From an uncultured Verrucomicrobiota bacterium (GTDB taxonomy: Bacteria; Verrucomicrobiota; Verrucomicrobiia; Chthoniobacterales; SZAS-18), in NCBI GenBank assembly GCA_937871685.1, contig CALMOL010000169.1, positions 2,197 through 20,301 on the forward strand: a stretch of DNA of 18,105 nucleotides, read 5' to 3'. Below are positions 7,158 to 14,213 of the stretch, in pieces. A program made the translations under genes and the position numbers. The notes under the pieces were generated by a model. The model was not told the origin of the DNA. It did not search any database and was given only the letters and a program-made list of their open reading frames with translations. How positions within the stretch are numbered: the first letter of the stretch is position 1; each line of letters opens with the position of its first letter.

Positions 7158-8225
7158 ACGGCCGAAGACGGCGGGCAAGACCTTGGCCAGGCCCAGCCGC
7201 GCCCGCAGCGCGAGCACCGCCTCGCTCACGTCCATCGTTCCGCCGGACGCCACGCTTGCGGCGCATTTCTCCCACAACTCGCCAAAGTTTCCCGGCGCCC
7301 CTGCCTCCCGCCATTGCGCGCGCAGGAGACGGCGACGGAGGAATCGCCGCTCCAGCGCGGCGGCTGACTCCACGAGGCAGGGCGGCCGGCCCGAGCGCAG
7401 GGCGGAGATCCATTCGGCGATCGTCACCGCCATCCCCCGTGGCGTGCGGCCCGTGGTGCGAGCCGAGGCGATCACGCGCACCGCGGGCGAGTGTCGAAAG
7501 GCCACGTCGTGGCGCGCGAGCGCCGCATGGAAGGCCATGTCTTCCAGCGCTGGGAGCGCCGGCATCCCGCCGACGCGCGCGCAGGTCCGGGCCGTGGCCG
7601 CGAGGCTGGCCCCATTGTGGTGAAAGTGGCGCGGCCACGGATCATGCGGGTCGGGATCGAGGCGCGCCTCCAGCCGGGCGGCGAGAAAATTGTATTCCGT
7701 GACCTGCTGCCCGAAGCGCCGCAGTTCCGCCGGCAGCGCGGCCAGCTCGCGCGGGCATGCCCGGATGTAGCCGCCCACGGCCTCGGCGCCGCGCGCAACC
7801 TCGCGCTCGGTGGCATCCAGCCAGGTGGGTGACACTCGGGCGTCGGCGTCCGTCGTGGCGACGATCCCTCCAGGACGCCCCAGCTCATGCGCGAGGCGCC
7901 GGCAGGCGACGTCCATGAGCCAGCGCCTCGCCGTGCCGACGTGAGCTGCTGCAGCCGGAAGCTGGGCCTCGACGACATGGACTCGGAGCCCCGGATGCCG
8001 GGCCGCGGCGCCGCGGGCGGCGTCGGCCGTTGCGTCGGCACAGTTGTTGGCGAGGACGATGACCTCAAAGGCCGCGCGGGGGAACTCGCGCCCACCGCGG
8101 CGGCGCTGGGCCGCGAAGGAGTCGAGGCAGGCTCCGATCCTCTCGGCCTCGTCGCGAGCCGGGATGCCGACAATGAAGCGGCAATCTGGATGGGGTGGCG
8201 GCAGGCAAGCAGGATCGGGGAACAT
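7089..8225 (-). CDS. Glycosyltransferase family 2 protein
   Basis: This 378-residue GT-A type glycosyltransferase begins with IVGIPARDEAERIGACLDSF (residues 18-37), the nucleotide-sugar binding start of family 2. It carries the metal-binding DxD as TTDADARVSPTWL (DAD at 126-128) and a downstream acidic motif LPALEDMAFHAAL (ED at 228-229). No membrane spans are visible, so it is cytoplasmic or peripheral. ATG 8225 is supported by AAGAGGGAAGGA directly upstream. It is convergent with the deacetylase/methyltransferase unit, and the pairing of these gene types suggests one pathway. It lies 48 nt downstream of the amidase on the same strand and may be co-transcribed with it. The sugar donor is unknown. 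Confidence 0.88.
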   Translation of the reverse strand: MFPDPACLPPPHPDCRFIVGIPARDEAERIGACLDSFAAQRRRGGREFPRAAFEVIVLANNCADATADAARGAAARHPGLRVHVVEAQLPAAAAHVGTARRWLMDVACRRLAHELGRPGGIVATTDADARVSPTWLDATEREVARGAEAVGGYIRACPRELAALPAELRRFGQQVTEYNFLAARLEARLDPDPHDPWPRHFHHNGASLAATARTCARVGGMPALPALEDMAFHAALARHDVAFRHSPAVRVIASARTTGRTPRGMAVTIAEWISALRSGRPPCLVESAAALERRFLRRRLLRAQWREAGAPGNFGELWEKCAASVASGGTMDVSEAVLALRARLGLAKVLPAVFGRSSRDRAAAPKDVQPVFSTADAA

Positions 8226-8273
8226 TCCTTCCCTCTTATCGGAACAAGTGCTTAGTCCGCGCGTGCCGGTGGC

Positions 8274-9023
8274 TCAGCGCGACAGGGCAAACTCCACGAG
8301 GTGCTTCGCGAGGGCGCTGGCCAGAATCGGGAAAGTGTCGTCGTGGCGGTCGAGCAATCCGCGCTGAACCGCCGGGTGGTCAATGAATTCCACCTCCAGG
8401 AAACACTTTGGCGTGCGGGCCAGGGCTGGGTGGCGCGCGAGTTGAAAGAAGAAATTGGACCCCTGGCCGCCGTGGAGATGGCCGTCAGTGATCGGGGCAC
8501 GCGGCCGGGAATCGGGCAGGAACTGCCGCACCGCCGCCGAGCACGCCGCGGTCAGGCCCGTGGCGAAGGCGCGGTCGGCTTCGAAGTTCGGGTTGCGCGC
8601 GGCGGCCGCCGTCATCGCCAGCGAGCCGAGGGCCTTGGCCGAGCCGCCGGTGGCGTTGAAATGGAGGCTCACGATGCACGCCGGGGCGGCATCGGCGCAC
8701 GTTTGGGCGCGGCGGGCGAAGTCCGGGTTGGTGTCGTCCGCGCGCGTCAGCACGGCGCGGACGGGGGTGCCGCGCTCGCGGGCGATTTGCTCGACGCGCG
8801 CCGCCACGAGGCGTGAGAGCTCCAGCGTGAGGTCCTTCTCGCGCAGGCCGCTGGGCGAAGTGGCATTGTTGGAGGCGGAGAGCGTGCGCGCGACCATCGA
8901 GCCGGAGTCGGCCCTGCCGCCATGGCCAGGGTCGATCACGATGGTCACCGGCGGCGCGGCCAAGGCCCGGCACGCGAAGGCGAGGGCGCCGAGCGCAATG
9001 AAAGCCGCTCGAATGGGACCCAT
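8274..9023 (-). CDS. N-acetylmuramoyl-L-alanine amidase (Amidase_3)
   Basis: This 249-residue exported zinc amidase is predicted to cleave the amide between muramic acid and the stem peptide in the periplasm. Amidase_3 motifs are IVIDPGHGG (zinc His34), GLREKDLTLELSRLV (zinc Glu62), the TRADD block, SLHFNAT (zinc His121) and CFLEVEFIDHP near the C-terminus (catalytic Glu). All expected residues are present. The N-terminus MGPIRAAFIALGALAFACRALA is a signal peptide. I use ATG 9023; ATG 9050 is possible, but the extra nine residues are encoded by a nonanucleotide repeat. No binding domain such as AMIN, LysM or SPOR is fused, so targeting must come from elsewhere. The upstream small secreted protein ends 32 nt before this start. 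Confidence 0.88.
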   Translation of the reverse strand: MGPIRAAFIALGALAFACRALAAPPVTIVIDPGHGGRADSGSMVARTLSASNNATSPSGLREKDLTLELSRLVAARVEQIARERGTPVRAVLTRADDTNPDFARRAQTCADAAPACIVSLHFNATGGSAKALGSLAMTAAAARNPNFEADRAFATGLTAACSAAVRQFLPDSRPRAPITDGHLHGGQGSNFFFQLARHPALARTPKCFLEVEFIDHPAVQRGLLDRHDDTFPILASALAKHLVEFALSR

Positions 9024-9059
9024 AAGTCGTATATGTCGTATGGGTCGCATATGTCCTAT
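9015..9059. repeat. Five tandem nonanucleotides at the amidase start
   Basis: Five contiguous 9-mers read GGGACCCAT, AAGTCGTAT, ATGTCGTAT, GGGTCGCAT and ATGTCCTAT. All end in AT, and four share a GTCS core. The run covers the stop codon of the small secreted protein gene (9056-9058) and both candidate amidase starts. Its period of three codons lets it translate as an RPIR/HIR-like peptide. It is AT-richer than its surroundings. Confidence 0.7.
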
Positions 9060-9436
9060 TTGACCGTCACGGTCACGTAATCGCGCCCGCTTCGCTCGTC
9101 GCGGAAGATGGACACCTGCACGAGCGGCGTGCCGTTGACGATGGAGTTGAGCGCGCCGCGGGTGGAGGAGCCGCGCTCGAGCATCACCTCGAGCACCTCG
9201 CGGTTGCGCGCGGCGGCGAAGTATTGGTCGCCCTCGTCCTCAGGGTCCTGCCGGCCGAACTTGTGAAAATTGGCGCGGTCCTGCCGGATGATGGCCGCGG
9301 CGGAGGAGAGTCGCGCGCCGGAGGAAGAGAAGTGGTCCTGCGAGGAAAGCCGCGCGGTATAGGACTCGAGCAGCCGGTCAGCGCGGGCGGAGCCGGCAAA
9401 CGCGGCCAGCAGGAGGAGCGGGGGGAGGAGCTTCAT
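9056..9436 (-). CDS. Small secreted protein of unknown function
   Basis: This 126-residue protein starts with a clean signal peptide (MKLLPPLLLLAAFAGSARA, cleavage after residue 19). The mature part of about 107 residues is hydrophilic. It contains LLESYTARLSSQDHFSSSG, an IIRQDRANFHKFGRQDPEDEGD stretch and a C-terminal beta-like end (PLVQVSIFRDERSGRDYVTVTVK). I have a sense that this charged RQDRAN-FG-DPED pattern recurs in small exported proteins of other Gram-negatives, but I cannot name a domain. It precedes the amidase on the same strand with a 32-nt gap, so a periplasmic role near the cell wall is plausible but unproven. ATG 9436 is chosen because it begins the signal peptide. Confidence 0.75.
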   Translation of the reverse strand: MKLLPPLLLLAAFAGSARADRLLESYTARLSSQDHFSSSGARLSSAAAIIRQDRANFHKFGRQDPEDEGDQYFAAARNREVLEVMLERGSSTRGALNSIVNGTPLVQVSIFRDERSGRDYVTVTVK

Positions 9437-9539
9437 GGGCGGACGGAAGCACGAATGACGGCCCGTCGCATTGACCTTCCGGGCCGCGCCGGTAGCCTCA
9501 TCGCCCGCCTGCGCGCCCTTCCTTCCGAATGCGGTTCCC

Positions 9540-11297
9540 GTGAAAAAGCTCCTCTTCGTCTGCACCGGCAACATCTGCCGCAGCCCGATGGCGGAGGCCA
9601 TGTGGCGCCACCTCACGCGCGGTCGCCCAGAATTCGCCGCCCTTTCGGCCGGCGTGTCGGCCGCGCCCGGCCAGCGCGCCTCCGCCCATGCGCTGGACGT
9701 GCTGCGCGAGCACGGCATCGACGCCATGGCGCACCGCTCCCAGCCGGTCACGCCCTCGCTCGTGCGCGAGGCCGACGTCATCGTGGCCATGACCTCCTCG
9801 CACGCCGAGGCGCTGGCCTACCTCTTCCCCGATTCCACGCCGAAGGTCTTCCTCCTGCGCGAGTTCGACCCCTCCGCCGACGAGCACGACCTCGACGTGC
9901 CCGATCCCATCGGCCTCTCCCGCGCCGTCTATGCCGAGACGCGCGACGCGGTGCAGAAGGCGCTGCCCGGCCTGCTCGCCTTCGCCGAGGGGCGCGCGCC
10001 CGCCCCGCGCATCGGCGCGGCCTTCCGCTCTTATCTGCTTGCCATGACCCAGCAATCCTACGCCCCCGCCCTCGCCGACGTCGATCCCGACATCTTCCGC
10101 GCCATCGAGGAGGAAGCGCGCCGCCAGGACGAGAACCTGGAGTTGATCGCCTCGGAGAATTTCACCTCGCCGGCCGTGCGCGAGGCGCAGGGCAGCGTGC
10201 TCACGAACAAATACGCCGAGGGCTACCCCGGCCGCCGCTGGTATGGCGGATGCGAGCACGTGGACGTGGTGGAGCAGCTCGCCCTCGACCGCGCCCGCGA
10301 GCTCTTCCCCGGCGCGGAGCACGTCAACGTGCAGCCCCACTCCGGCGCGCAGGCCAACATGGCCGTGTATTTCTCCGTGCTGAAGCCCGGCGACCGCATC
10401 CTCACGATGGACCTCTCGCACGGCGGCCACCTCACCCACGGGCACCGGGCGAACTTCTCGGGCAAGTTCTACGAGGTCACGCACTACGGCGTGCGCCAGG
10501 ACACCGAGGTCATCGACTACGACGCGCTCGAGAAGCAAGCGCAGGAGACCAAGCCCCGCATGATCACCGTGGGCGCGTCCGCCTACTCCCGCACCATCGA
10601 CTTCGCGCGCATGCGCGCCATCGCCGACGCGTGCGGCGCGCTCCTCTTCGCGGACATGGCGCACATCGCCGGCCTCGTGGCGGGCGGGCAGCACCCCTCG
10701 CCGGTTGGCTTGGCCGACTTTACCACGACCACCACGCACAAGAGCCTGCGCGGCCCGCGCGGCGGCCTCATCTTCTGCAAGGCGGCGCACGCCAAGGCGA
10801 TCGACGCGCAGGTGTTCCCCGGCGTGCAGGGCGGGCCGCTCATGCACGTCATCGCCGCCAAGGCGGTGTGCCTGCGCGAGGCGCTCCAGCCGGCGTTCCG
10901 CGATTACGCCGCGCAGGTGGTGCGCAACGCCAAGGCCATGTCCGCCTCCCTTTCCAAGCACGGCTGGCGCATCGTCTCGGGCGGCACCGACAACCATCTC
11001 CTGCTCGTGGACCTCCGTCCGCAGGGTCTCGACGGCAAGTGGGCCCAGGAGACGCTCGACCGCGCTGGCATCACGGTGAACAAGAACTCGATCCCCTTCG
11101 ACACCACGCCCATCATGAAGGGCGGCGGCATCCGCGTGGGCACGCCGGCCGTGACCACTCGAGGCATGCGCGAGGAAGACATGATGGAGATCGCCGACCT
11201 CATGCACGCCGGCCTGAGCAGCCAGGGCGACGAGGCCGCCCTCGCCAAGGTGCGTCAGGGCGTGCGCGCGCTGACGCGGCAGTTCCCGGTGCCGTAA
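9540..11297 (+). CDS. glyA: Low-molecular-weight phosphatase fused to serine hydroxymethyltransferase
   Basis: One uninterrupted frame encodes 585 residues. Residues 1-150 are a low-molecular-weight protein phosphatase: P-loop VCTGNICRSP (Cys8, Arg14) and general acid Asp122 in DVPDP. It resembles YwlE, but Ile replaces the Thr that favours phosphoarginine, so phosphotyrosine-type activity is more likely. After an 18-residue Ala/Pro-rich linker, residues 169-585 are complete serine hydroxymethyltransferase. That part is 417 aa, with SENFTS, NKYAEGYPGRRWYGG and the PLP lysine in TTTTHKSLRGPRGG (Lys401). It interconverts serine and glycine with tetrahydrofolate. The start is GTG 9540. The glyA part has its own ATG at 10044, where a TGA in the next frame would give a classic ATGA overlap. 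A single-base indel could therefore have created the apparent fusion. Confidence 0.85.
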   Translation: MKKLLFVCTGNICRSPMAEAMWRHLTRGRPEFAALSAGVSAAPGQRASAHALDVLREHGIDAMAHRSQPVTPSLVREADVIVAMTSSHAEALAYLFPDSTPKVFLLREFDPSADEHDLDVPDPIGLSRAVYAETRDAVQKALPGLLAFAEGRAPAPRIGAAFRSYLLAMTQQSYAPALADVDPDIFRAIEEEARRQDENLELIASENFTSPAVREAQGSVLTNKYAEGYPGRRWYGGCEHVDVVEQLALDRARELFPGAEHVNVQPHSGAQANMAVYFSVLKPGDRILTMDLSHGGHLTHGHRANFSGKFYEVTHYGVRQDTEVIDYDALEKQAQETKPRMITVGASAYSRTIDFARMRAIADACGALLFADMAHIAGLVAGGQHPSPVGLADFTTTTTHKSLRGPRGGLIFCKAAHAKAIDAQVFPGVQGGPLMHVIAAKAVCLREALQPAFRDYAAQVVRNAKAMSASLSKHGWRIVSGGTDNHLLLVDLRPQGLDGKWAQETLDRAGITVNKNSIPFDTTPIMKGGGIRVGTPAVTTRGMREEDMMEIADLMHAGLSSQGDEAALAKVRQGVRALTRQFPVP

Positions 11298-11311
11298 GGG
11301 TGCCCTTACGG
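11292..11311 (+). terminator. Stem-loop over the glyA stop codon
   Basis: CCGTAAGGG-TG-CCCTTACGG is a perfect 9-bp inverted repeat (two-base centre, in practice a shorter stem with a 4-6 nt loop) that includes the TAA stop. There is no T-tract after it, so it is a weak candidate for intrinsic termination. It may instead protect the 3' end of the mRNA. Confidence 0.4.
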
Positions 11312-11333
11312 AGTCACCCACGACACTTGGCGC

Positions 11334-11362
11334 TTGGCAGGGCGGGGGAAAAACCTTATTCT
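11334..11362 (+). promoter_or_regulatory. Predicted sigma70-type promoter for the BamD-like gene
   Basis: TTGGCA (11334-11339, 5 of 6 to TTGACA) and TATTCT (11357-11362, 4 of 6 to TATAAT) are separated by 17 bp in an otherwise GC-rich gap. Transcription would start near 11369, leaving a leader of about 124 nt before ATG 11493. The leader contains two similar GCGGGTTGCC(T/C)G words. Confidence 0.5.
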
Positions 11363-11492
11363 CTGCCCCGACATCGCCGCGGGTTGCCTGACGCATTCCC
11401 CCGCCGCGGCGGGTTGCCCGAGCCTGGATTCCGCGCACCTTGCGCGCCCGCCGTCGTTTCCTCCCGCACGTCTGCAGTCGTTTTCCCGTTCC

Positions 11493-12812
11493 ATGAGCAT
11501 GTTGTCGCCGCGCCTGCGCTTTCGTCCGTCCCTGCTTGCGCTCGCCGTCCTCGCCGGGGTGGCCTCCGCGCCGCACGAGACCCCCGCGCCGGTGGTCATT
11601 CGGCCGGGCGAAGCCCCTTCCTACGTTCCTTCGGGAGTTGAGGTCGCGCCGGACGCCAAGAGCGCCCAAGGCCAGTTCGAGATTGCCCAGCGCTTCGAGG
11701 CGGCGGGCAACACCGGGGCCGCCATCCAGGCTTACCGGAAGGTCGCGCGTCGCTTCCCGAAGTCCACCTACGCCGCCAACTCGCTCTACAAGGCCGCGCT
11801 CCTGCTGGAGAAAACCGGCGACATGGAGGGCGCCTACAAGGCTTACGTCAAGCTCAACAAGGACTACCCGCGCTCCAACGACTTCAGCAACTCCATCGAG
11901 GGCCAGATGCGCGTGGGCGCCTCTTACTTGGAGGGGCGCCGCCAACGGATTTTGGGCGTGCCCACGCTGCCCTCGATGACCCGCGCCGCGGACATCTACT
12001 CGGCCATCGTCAAGAACGCGCCGTATTCCCGCTTCGCTCCCGAGGCGCAGTTCCGGCTCGGCCTCGCCAAGGAAAAGTCCGGTGATTCCCAGGCTGCCAT
12101 CAACGCCTACCAGGCCGTCATCGACAAGTATCCGCTTTCCGACTGGACCGACGACGCGATGTTCCAGATCGGTTACGTTTACATGAAGGTCATGCGCGGC
12201 GGCTCCTACGACCGCAACGCCGCCAAATACGCCAAGGAATACTTCGAGGACTTCATCCAGACGTATCCCAAGCACGAGAAGGCCGCGCAGGCGCGCCAGT
12301 ATCTCGCCTCGCTCGGCCAAGTGCAGGGTCGCTCCTCGCTCAAGACGGCACAGTATTACGACAAGCAGGGCGCCTACGTGTCCGCCGTGATGCTCTACAA
12401 CGAGGTGGTCCGCTCGAACGTCGGCACCAAGGACGCCGAAGTCGCCGGCAAGCGCCTCGCCGCGTTGCGCGTCAAGCTCGGGGAAAAGTTCTTCGAAAAC
12501 CCCATGCTCGTGCCCGGCAAGCCCGACGCGCGCCGGGTGGCCGAGATCCAGGGCCGCACCACGCCGGGCGGCCAGCCCATTCCCTCGCTCCCGCCCAGCG
12601 GGGGCGCGGTGGACGCGCCACTGCCCGCCGAGCCGGCTTTGCCGCCGGGCGTCGGTGGCCCGGATGGACCCGGCGAGGCTGGCCCCGCGGCCGGCGGCTT
12701 CGACTCCTCGAATCCCTTCGACGCGCCGACCTCGCCGCTGGCGCCTGGCTCCACGGCCCCGCTGCCGCCCGCGCCCGAGCCGCCCGCCGCTAATCCCGCG
12801 CCGACGCCGTAG
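11493..12812 (+). CDS. BamD/YbgF-like exported TPR protein with Pro-rich tail
   Basis: This 439-residue protein has a signal peptide (MSMLSPRLRFRPSLLALAVLAGVASA). Residues 55-345 are TPR-like pairs of the outer-membrane assembly lipoprotein BamD/YbgF type: AQGQFEIAQRFEAAGNTGAA, YRKVARRFPKSTYAANSLY, YSAIVKNAPYSRFAPEAQF, YQAVIDKYPLSDWTDDAMF and FEDFIQTYPKHEKAAQARQ. The last ~90 residues are Pro/Gly/Ala-rich and disordered. Canonical BamD is a lipoprotein, but here the signal region reads LAGVASA with no lipobox cysteine, so it should be soluble periplasmic or anchored another way. It may act in outer-membrane protein assembly or as a TPR scaffold. ATG 11493 follows a predicted promoter at 11334-11362. 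Confidence 0.82.
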   Translation: MSMLSPRLRFRPSLLALAVLAGVASAPHETPAPVVIRPGEAPSYVPSGVEVAPDAKSAQGQFEIAQRFEAAGNTGAAIQAYRKVARRFPKSTYAANSLYKAALLLEKTGDMEGAYKAYVKLNKDYPRSNDFSNSIEGQMRVGASYLEGRRQRILGVPTLPSMTRAADIYSAIVKNAPYSRFAPEAQFRLGLAKEKSGDSQAAINAYQAVIDKYPLSDWTDDAMFQIGYVYMKVMRGGSYDRNAAKYAKEYFEDFIQTYPKHEKAAQARQYLASLGQVQGRSSLKTAQYYDKQGAYVSAVMLYNEVVRSNVGTKDAEVAGKRLAALRVKLGEKFFENPMLVPGKPDARRVAEIQGRTTPGGQPIPSLPPSGGAVDAPLPAEPALPPGVGGPDGPGEAGPAAGGFDSSNPFDAPTSPLAPGSTAPLPPAPEPPAANPAPTP

Positions 12813-12860
12813 GCACCGAGGGAAAGTGGTCGCGGCAAGTTCGGCTGGCTGCTCGTTGTC

Positions 12861-12894
12861 GGGGACGCACGTCCGCTGCGCGGACAGAGCCGCT
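12861..12894. repeat. Solo REP-like palindrome, copy B
   Basis: GTCCGC-TGC-GCGGAC (12871-12885) followed by AGAGCCGC matches one half of the compound elements at 841-983 and 15863-15998. The outer arm on the left is degenerate, so this is a lone, decayed unit. Confidence 0.65.
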
Positions 12895-12989
12895 TCCACC
12901 AGCCGGCGCCACCGGCCAGCCTTGGTCCGTGGACGCGTTTGCACGGTGCCTTCCTCGCGCCGGAAAACGCCCCGCACTTCCCCTTGGCA

Positions 12990-13005
12990 TGGCACCGAAA
13001 TAGCT
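12990..13005 (+). promoter_or_regulatory. Possible sigma54 (-24/-12) promoter upstream of pilT
   Basis: TGGCACCGAAATAGCT has a perfect -24 element (TGGCAC), exact GG-N10-GC spacing and a -12 element TAGCT (consensus TTGCW). Predicted transcription begins near 13016, about 20 nt before the pilT ATG. Type IV pilus genes are often RpoN-dependent. One match of this quality can also arise by chance in GC-rich DNA. Confidence 0.35.
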
Positions 13006-13036
13006 GGCAGACTGCCGCTGCACTTACCTCCCGCGC

Positions 13037-14116
13037 ATGGCCAGGATCGACGCTTTCTTCAAACTGATGCTTGAGCAGAAGGCGTCTGACCTTCACCTCT
13101 CCACGAGCAACCCGCCCATTCTCCGCATCAACGGCGACATGGTCCGCGTGGACTACCCGCCGCTGCGCTCGGACGACCTCAAGGCGATGGTCTATGAGAT
13201 CGCCCCGGAGTTGAAGATCAAAGTCTTCGAGGAAACCGGCGACGTGGACTTCGGCTACGAGATCCCCGGCACCGCGCGCTTTCGCGCGAACTTCTACAAC
13301 CAGAAATACGGCATCGGCGCCGTGTTCCGGCTCATCCCGAGCAAGGTTCTCACGCTGGATGACTTGGGCCTGCCACCGGTGCTCAAGCGGTTTCCGTTGC
13401 TCAAGAAAGGGCTCGTGCTTGTCACCGGCCCCACCGGCTCGGGCAAGTCCACCACGCTCGCCGCCATGGTGGACTGGGCCAACCTCCACCGGCAGGACCA
13501 CATCATCACGGTGGAGGATCCCATCGAGTTCGTGCACCAGAGCCAGCAATGCCTCGTAAATCACCGTGAGGTGGGCGTCCACACGCGCTCCTTCGCGTCC
13601 GCCTTGCGCGGCGCGCTGCGCGAGGACCCGGACATCATCCTCGTCGGCGAAATGCGCGACCTGGAGACCATCGAGCTCGCGCTCACCGCCGCGGCCACGG
13701 GGCACTTGGTCTTCGGCACGCTGCACACCTCGTCGGCCGCGAAGACGATCGATCGCGTGATCGACGTGTTTCCCACGAGCCAGCAAAACCAGATCCGCAC
13801 CACGCTGTCCGAGTCGCTCAAGGGCGTGGTGGCGCAGAACCTTTTCCGCCGCATCGACAAGCCTGGTCGCCTCGCCGCGCTGGAGATCCTGGTGGTGGAC
13901 ACCGCCATCGGCAATCTCATCCGCGAGGCCAAGACCCACCAGATTCCCGGCATGATCCAGATCGGCAAGAAGAAGGGCAACCTGCCCCTCGACGACGCCA
14001 TCATGGACAACCTGCGCGCCGCCCGCATCTCCCCCGAGGAGGCCTACGAGAAGGCCAACAATCGCAAGACCTTCCGCCCCTTCCTCCAGCATCCGCCGGA
14101 CGATCTCGAGGAATGA
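13037..14116 (+). CDS. pilT: Type IV pilus retraction ATPase PilT
   Basis: This 359-residue secretion-superfamily ATPase powers depolymerisation of type IV pili at the inner membrane. It shows the N-terminal SDLHLSTSNPPILRINGD block (residues 17-34), Walker A GPTGSGKST (131-139), Asp box ITVEDPIEF (157-165), Walker B ILVGEMRD (201-208) and His box GHLVFGTLHT (222-231). The retraction-specific motif near 290-297 reads AIGNLIRE, with Gly in place of the usual Arg of AIRNLIRE. Length and order match PilT, not the larger PilB extension ATPase. No Shine-Dalgarno site precedes ATG 13037. It is followed by a second PilT-family gene; no pilin or PilB/PilC gene lies in the window. Confidence 0.92.
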   Translation: MARIDAFFKLMLEQKASDLHLSTSNPPILRINGDMVRVDYPPLRSDDLKAMVYEIAPELKIKVFEETGDVDFGYEIPGTARFRANFYNQKYGIGAVFRLIPSKVLTLDDLGLPPVLKRFPLLKKGLVLVTGPTGSGKSTTLAAMVDWANLHRQDHIITVEDPIEFVHQSQQCLVNHREVGVHTRSFASALRGALREDPDIILVGEMRDLETIELALTAAATGHLVFGTLHTSSAAKTIDRVIDVFPTSQQNQIRTTLSESLKGVVAQNLFRRIDKPGRLAALEILVVDTAIGNLIREAKTHQIPGMIQIGKKKGNLPLDDAIMDNLRAARISPEEAYEKANNRKTFRPFLQHPPDDLEE

Positions 14117-14120
14117 TTTT

Positions 14121-14195
14121 GTCACGGAGGCACGGGAAACACGGAGAATGATTTCTCCTGATCTTTCTCCTCCGTGATCTCCGTGTCTCCGTGGC
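14121..14195. repeat. CACGGAG-family inverted repeat between the pilT genes
   Basis: The left arm contains CACGGAG at 14123 and 14140 with a CACGGGA between them. The right arm contains CTCCGTG at 14170, 14179 and 14187. The two arms pair as an imperfect hairpin of about 30 bp around ATTTCTCCTGAT. It fills nearly all of the 97-bp gap, so it will be in the leader of the second pilT gene if they share an mRNA. Confidence 0.7.
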
Positions 14196-14213
14196 CAGCC
14201 CCTCTCGCACCCC

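Larger units (their letters stand above)
12813..13036. other. Intergenic gap upstream of pilT
   Basis: This is 224 bp without a credible gene. It holds a degenerate single REP-like palindrome (12861-12894) and, near its right end, a possible sigma54-type promoter (12990-13005). No intrinsic terminator with a T-tract follows the BamD-like gene. Confidence 0.6.

Noticed and set aside
9471..9498. TTGACC-16/17-TAGCCT as a promoter for the phosphatase-glyA gene
   Set aside because: The -35 is good, but the -10 has only about three matches in GC-rich DNA, so it was not listed as a feature.
11292..11311. Strong intrinsic terminator after glyA
   Set aside because: The stem is perfect, but no run of T follows, so it is kept only as a low-confidence stem-loop.
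9498..12995. Very long open frame (over 1,100 codons) on the minus strand
   Set aside because: It is antisense to the phosphatase-GlyA and BamD-like genes, matches no family, and arises because GC-rich third positions remove stops from the opposite strand.
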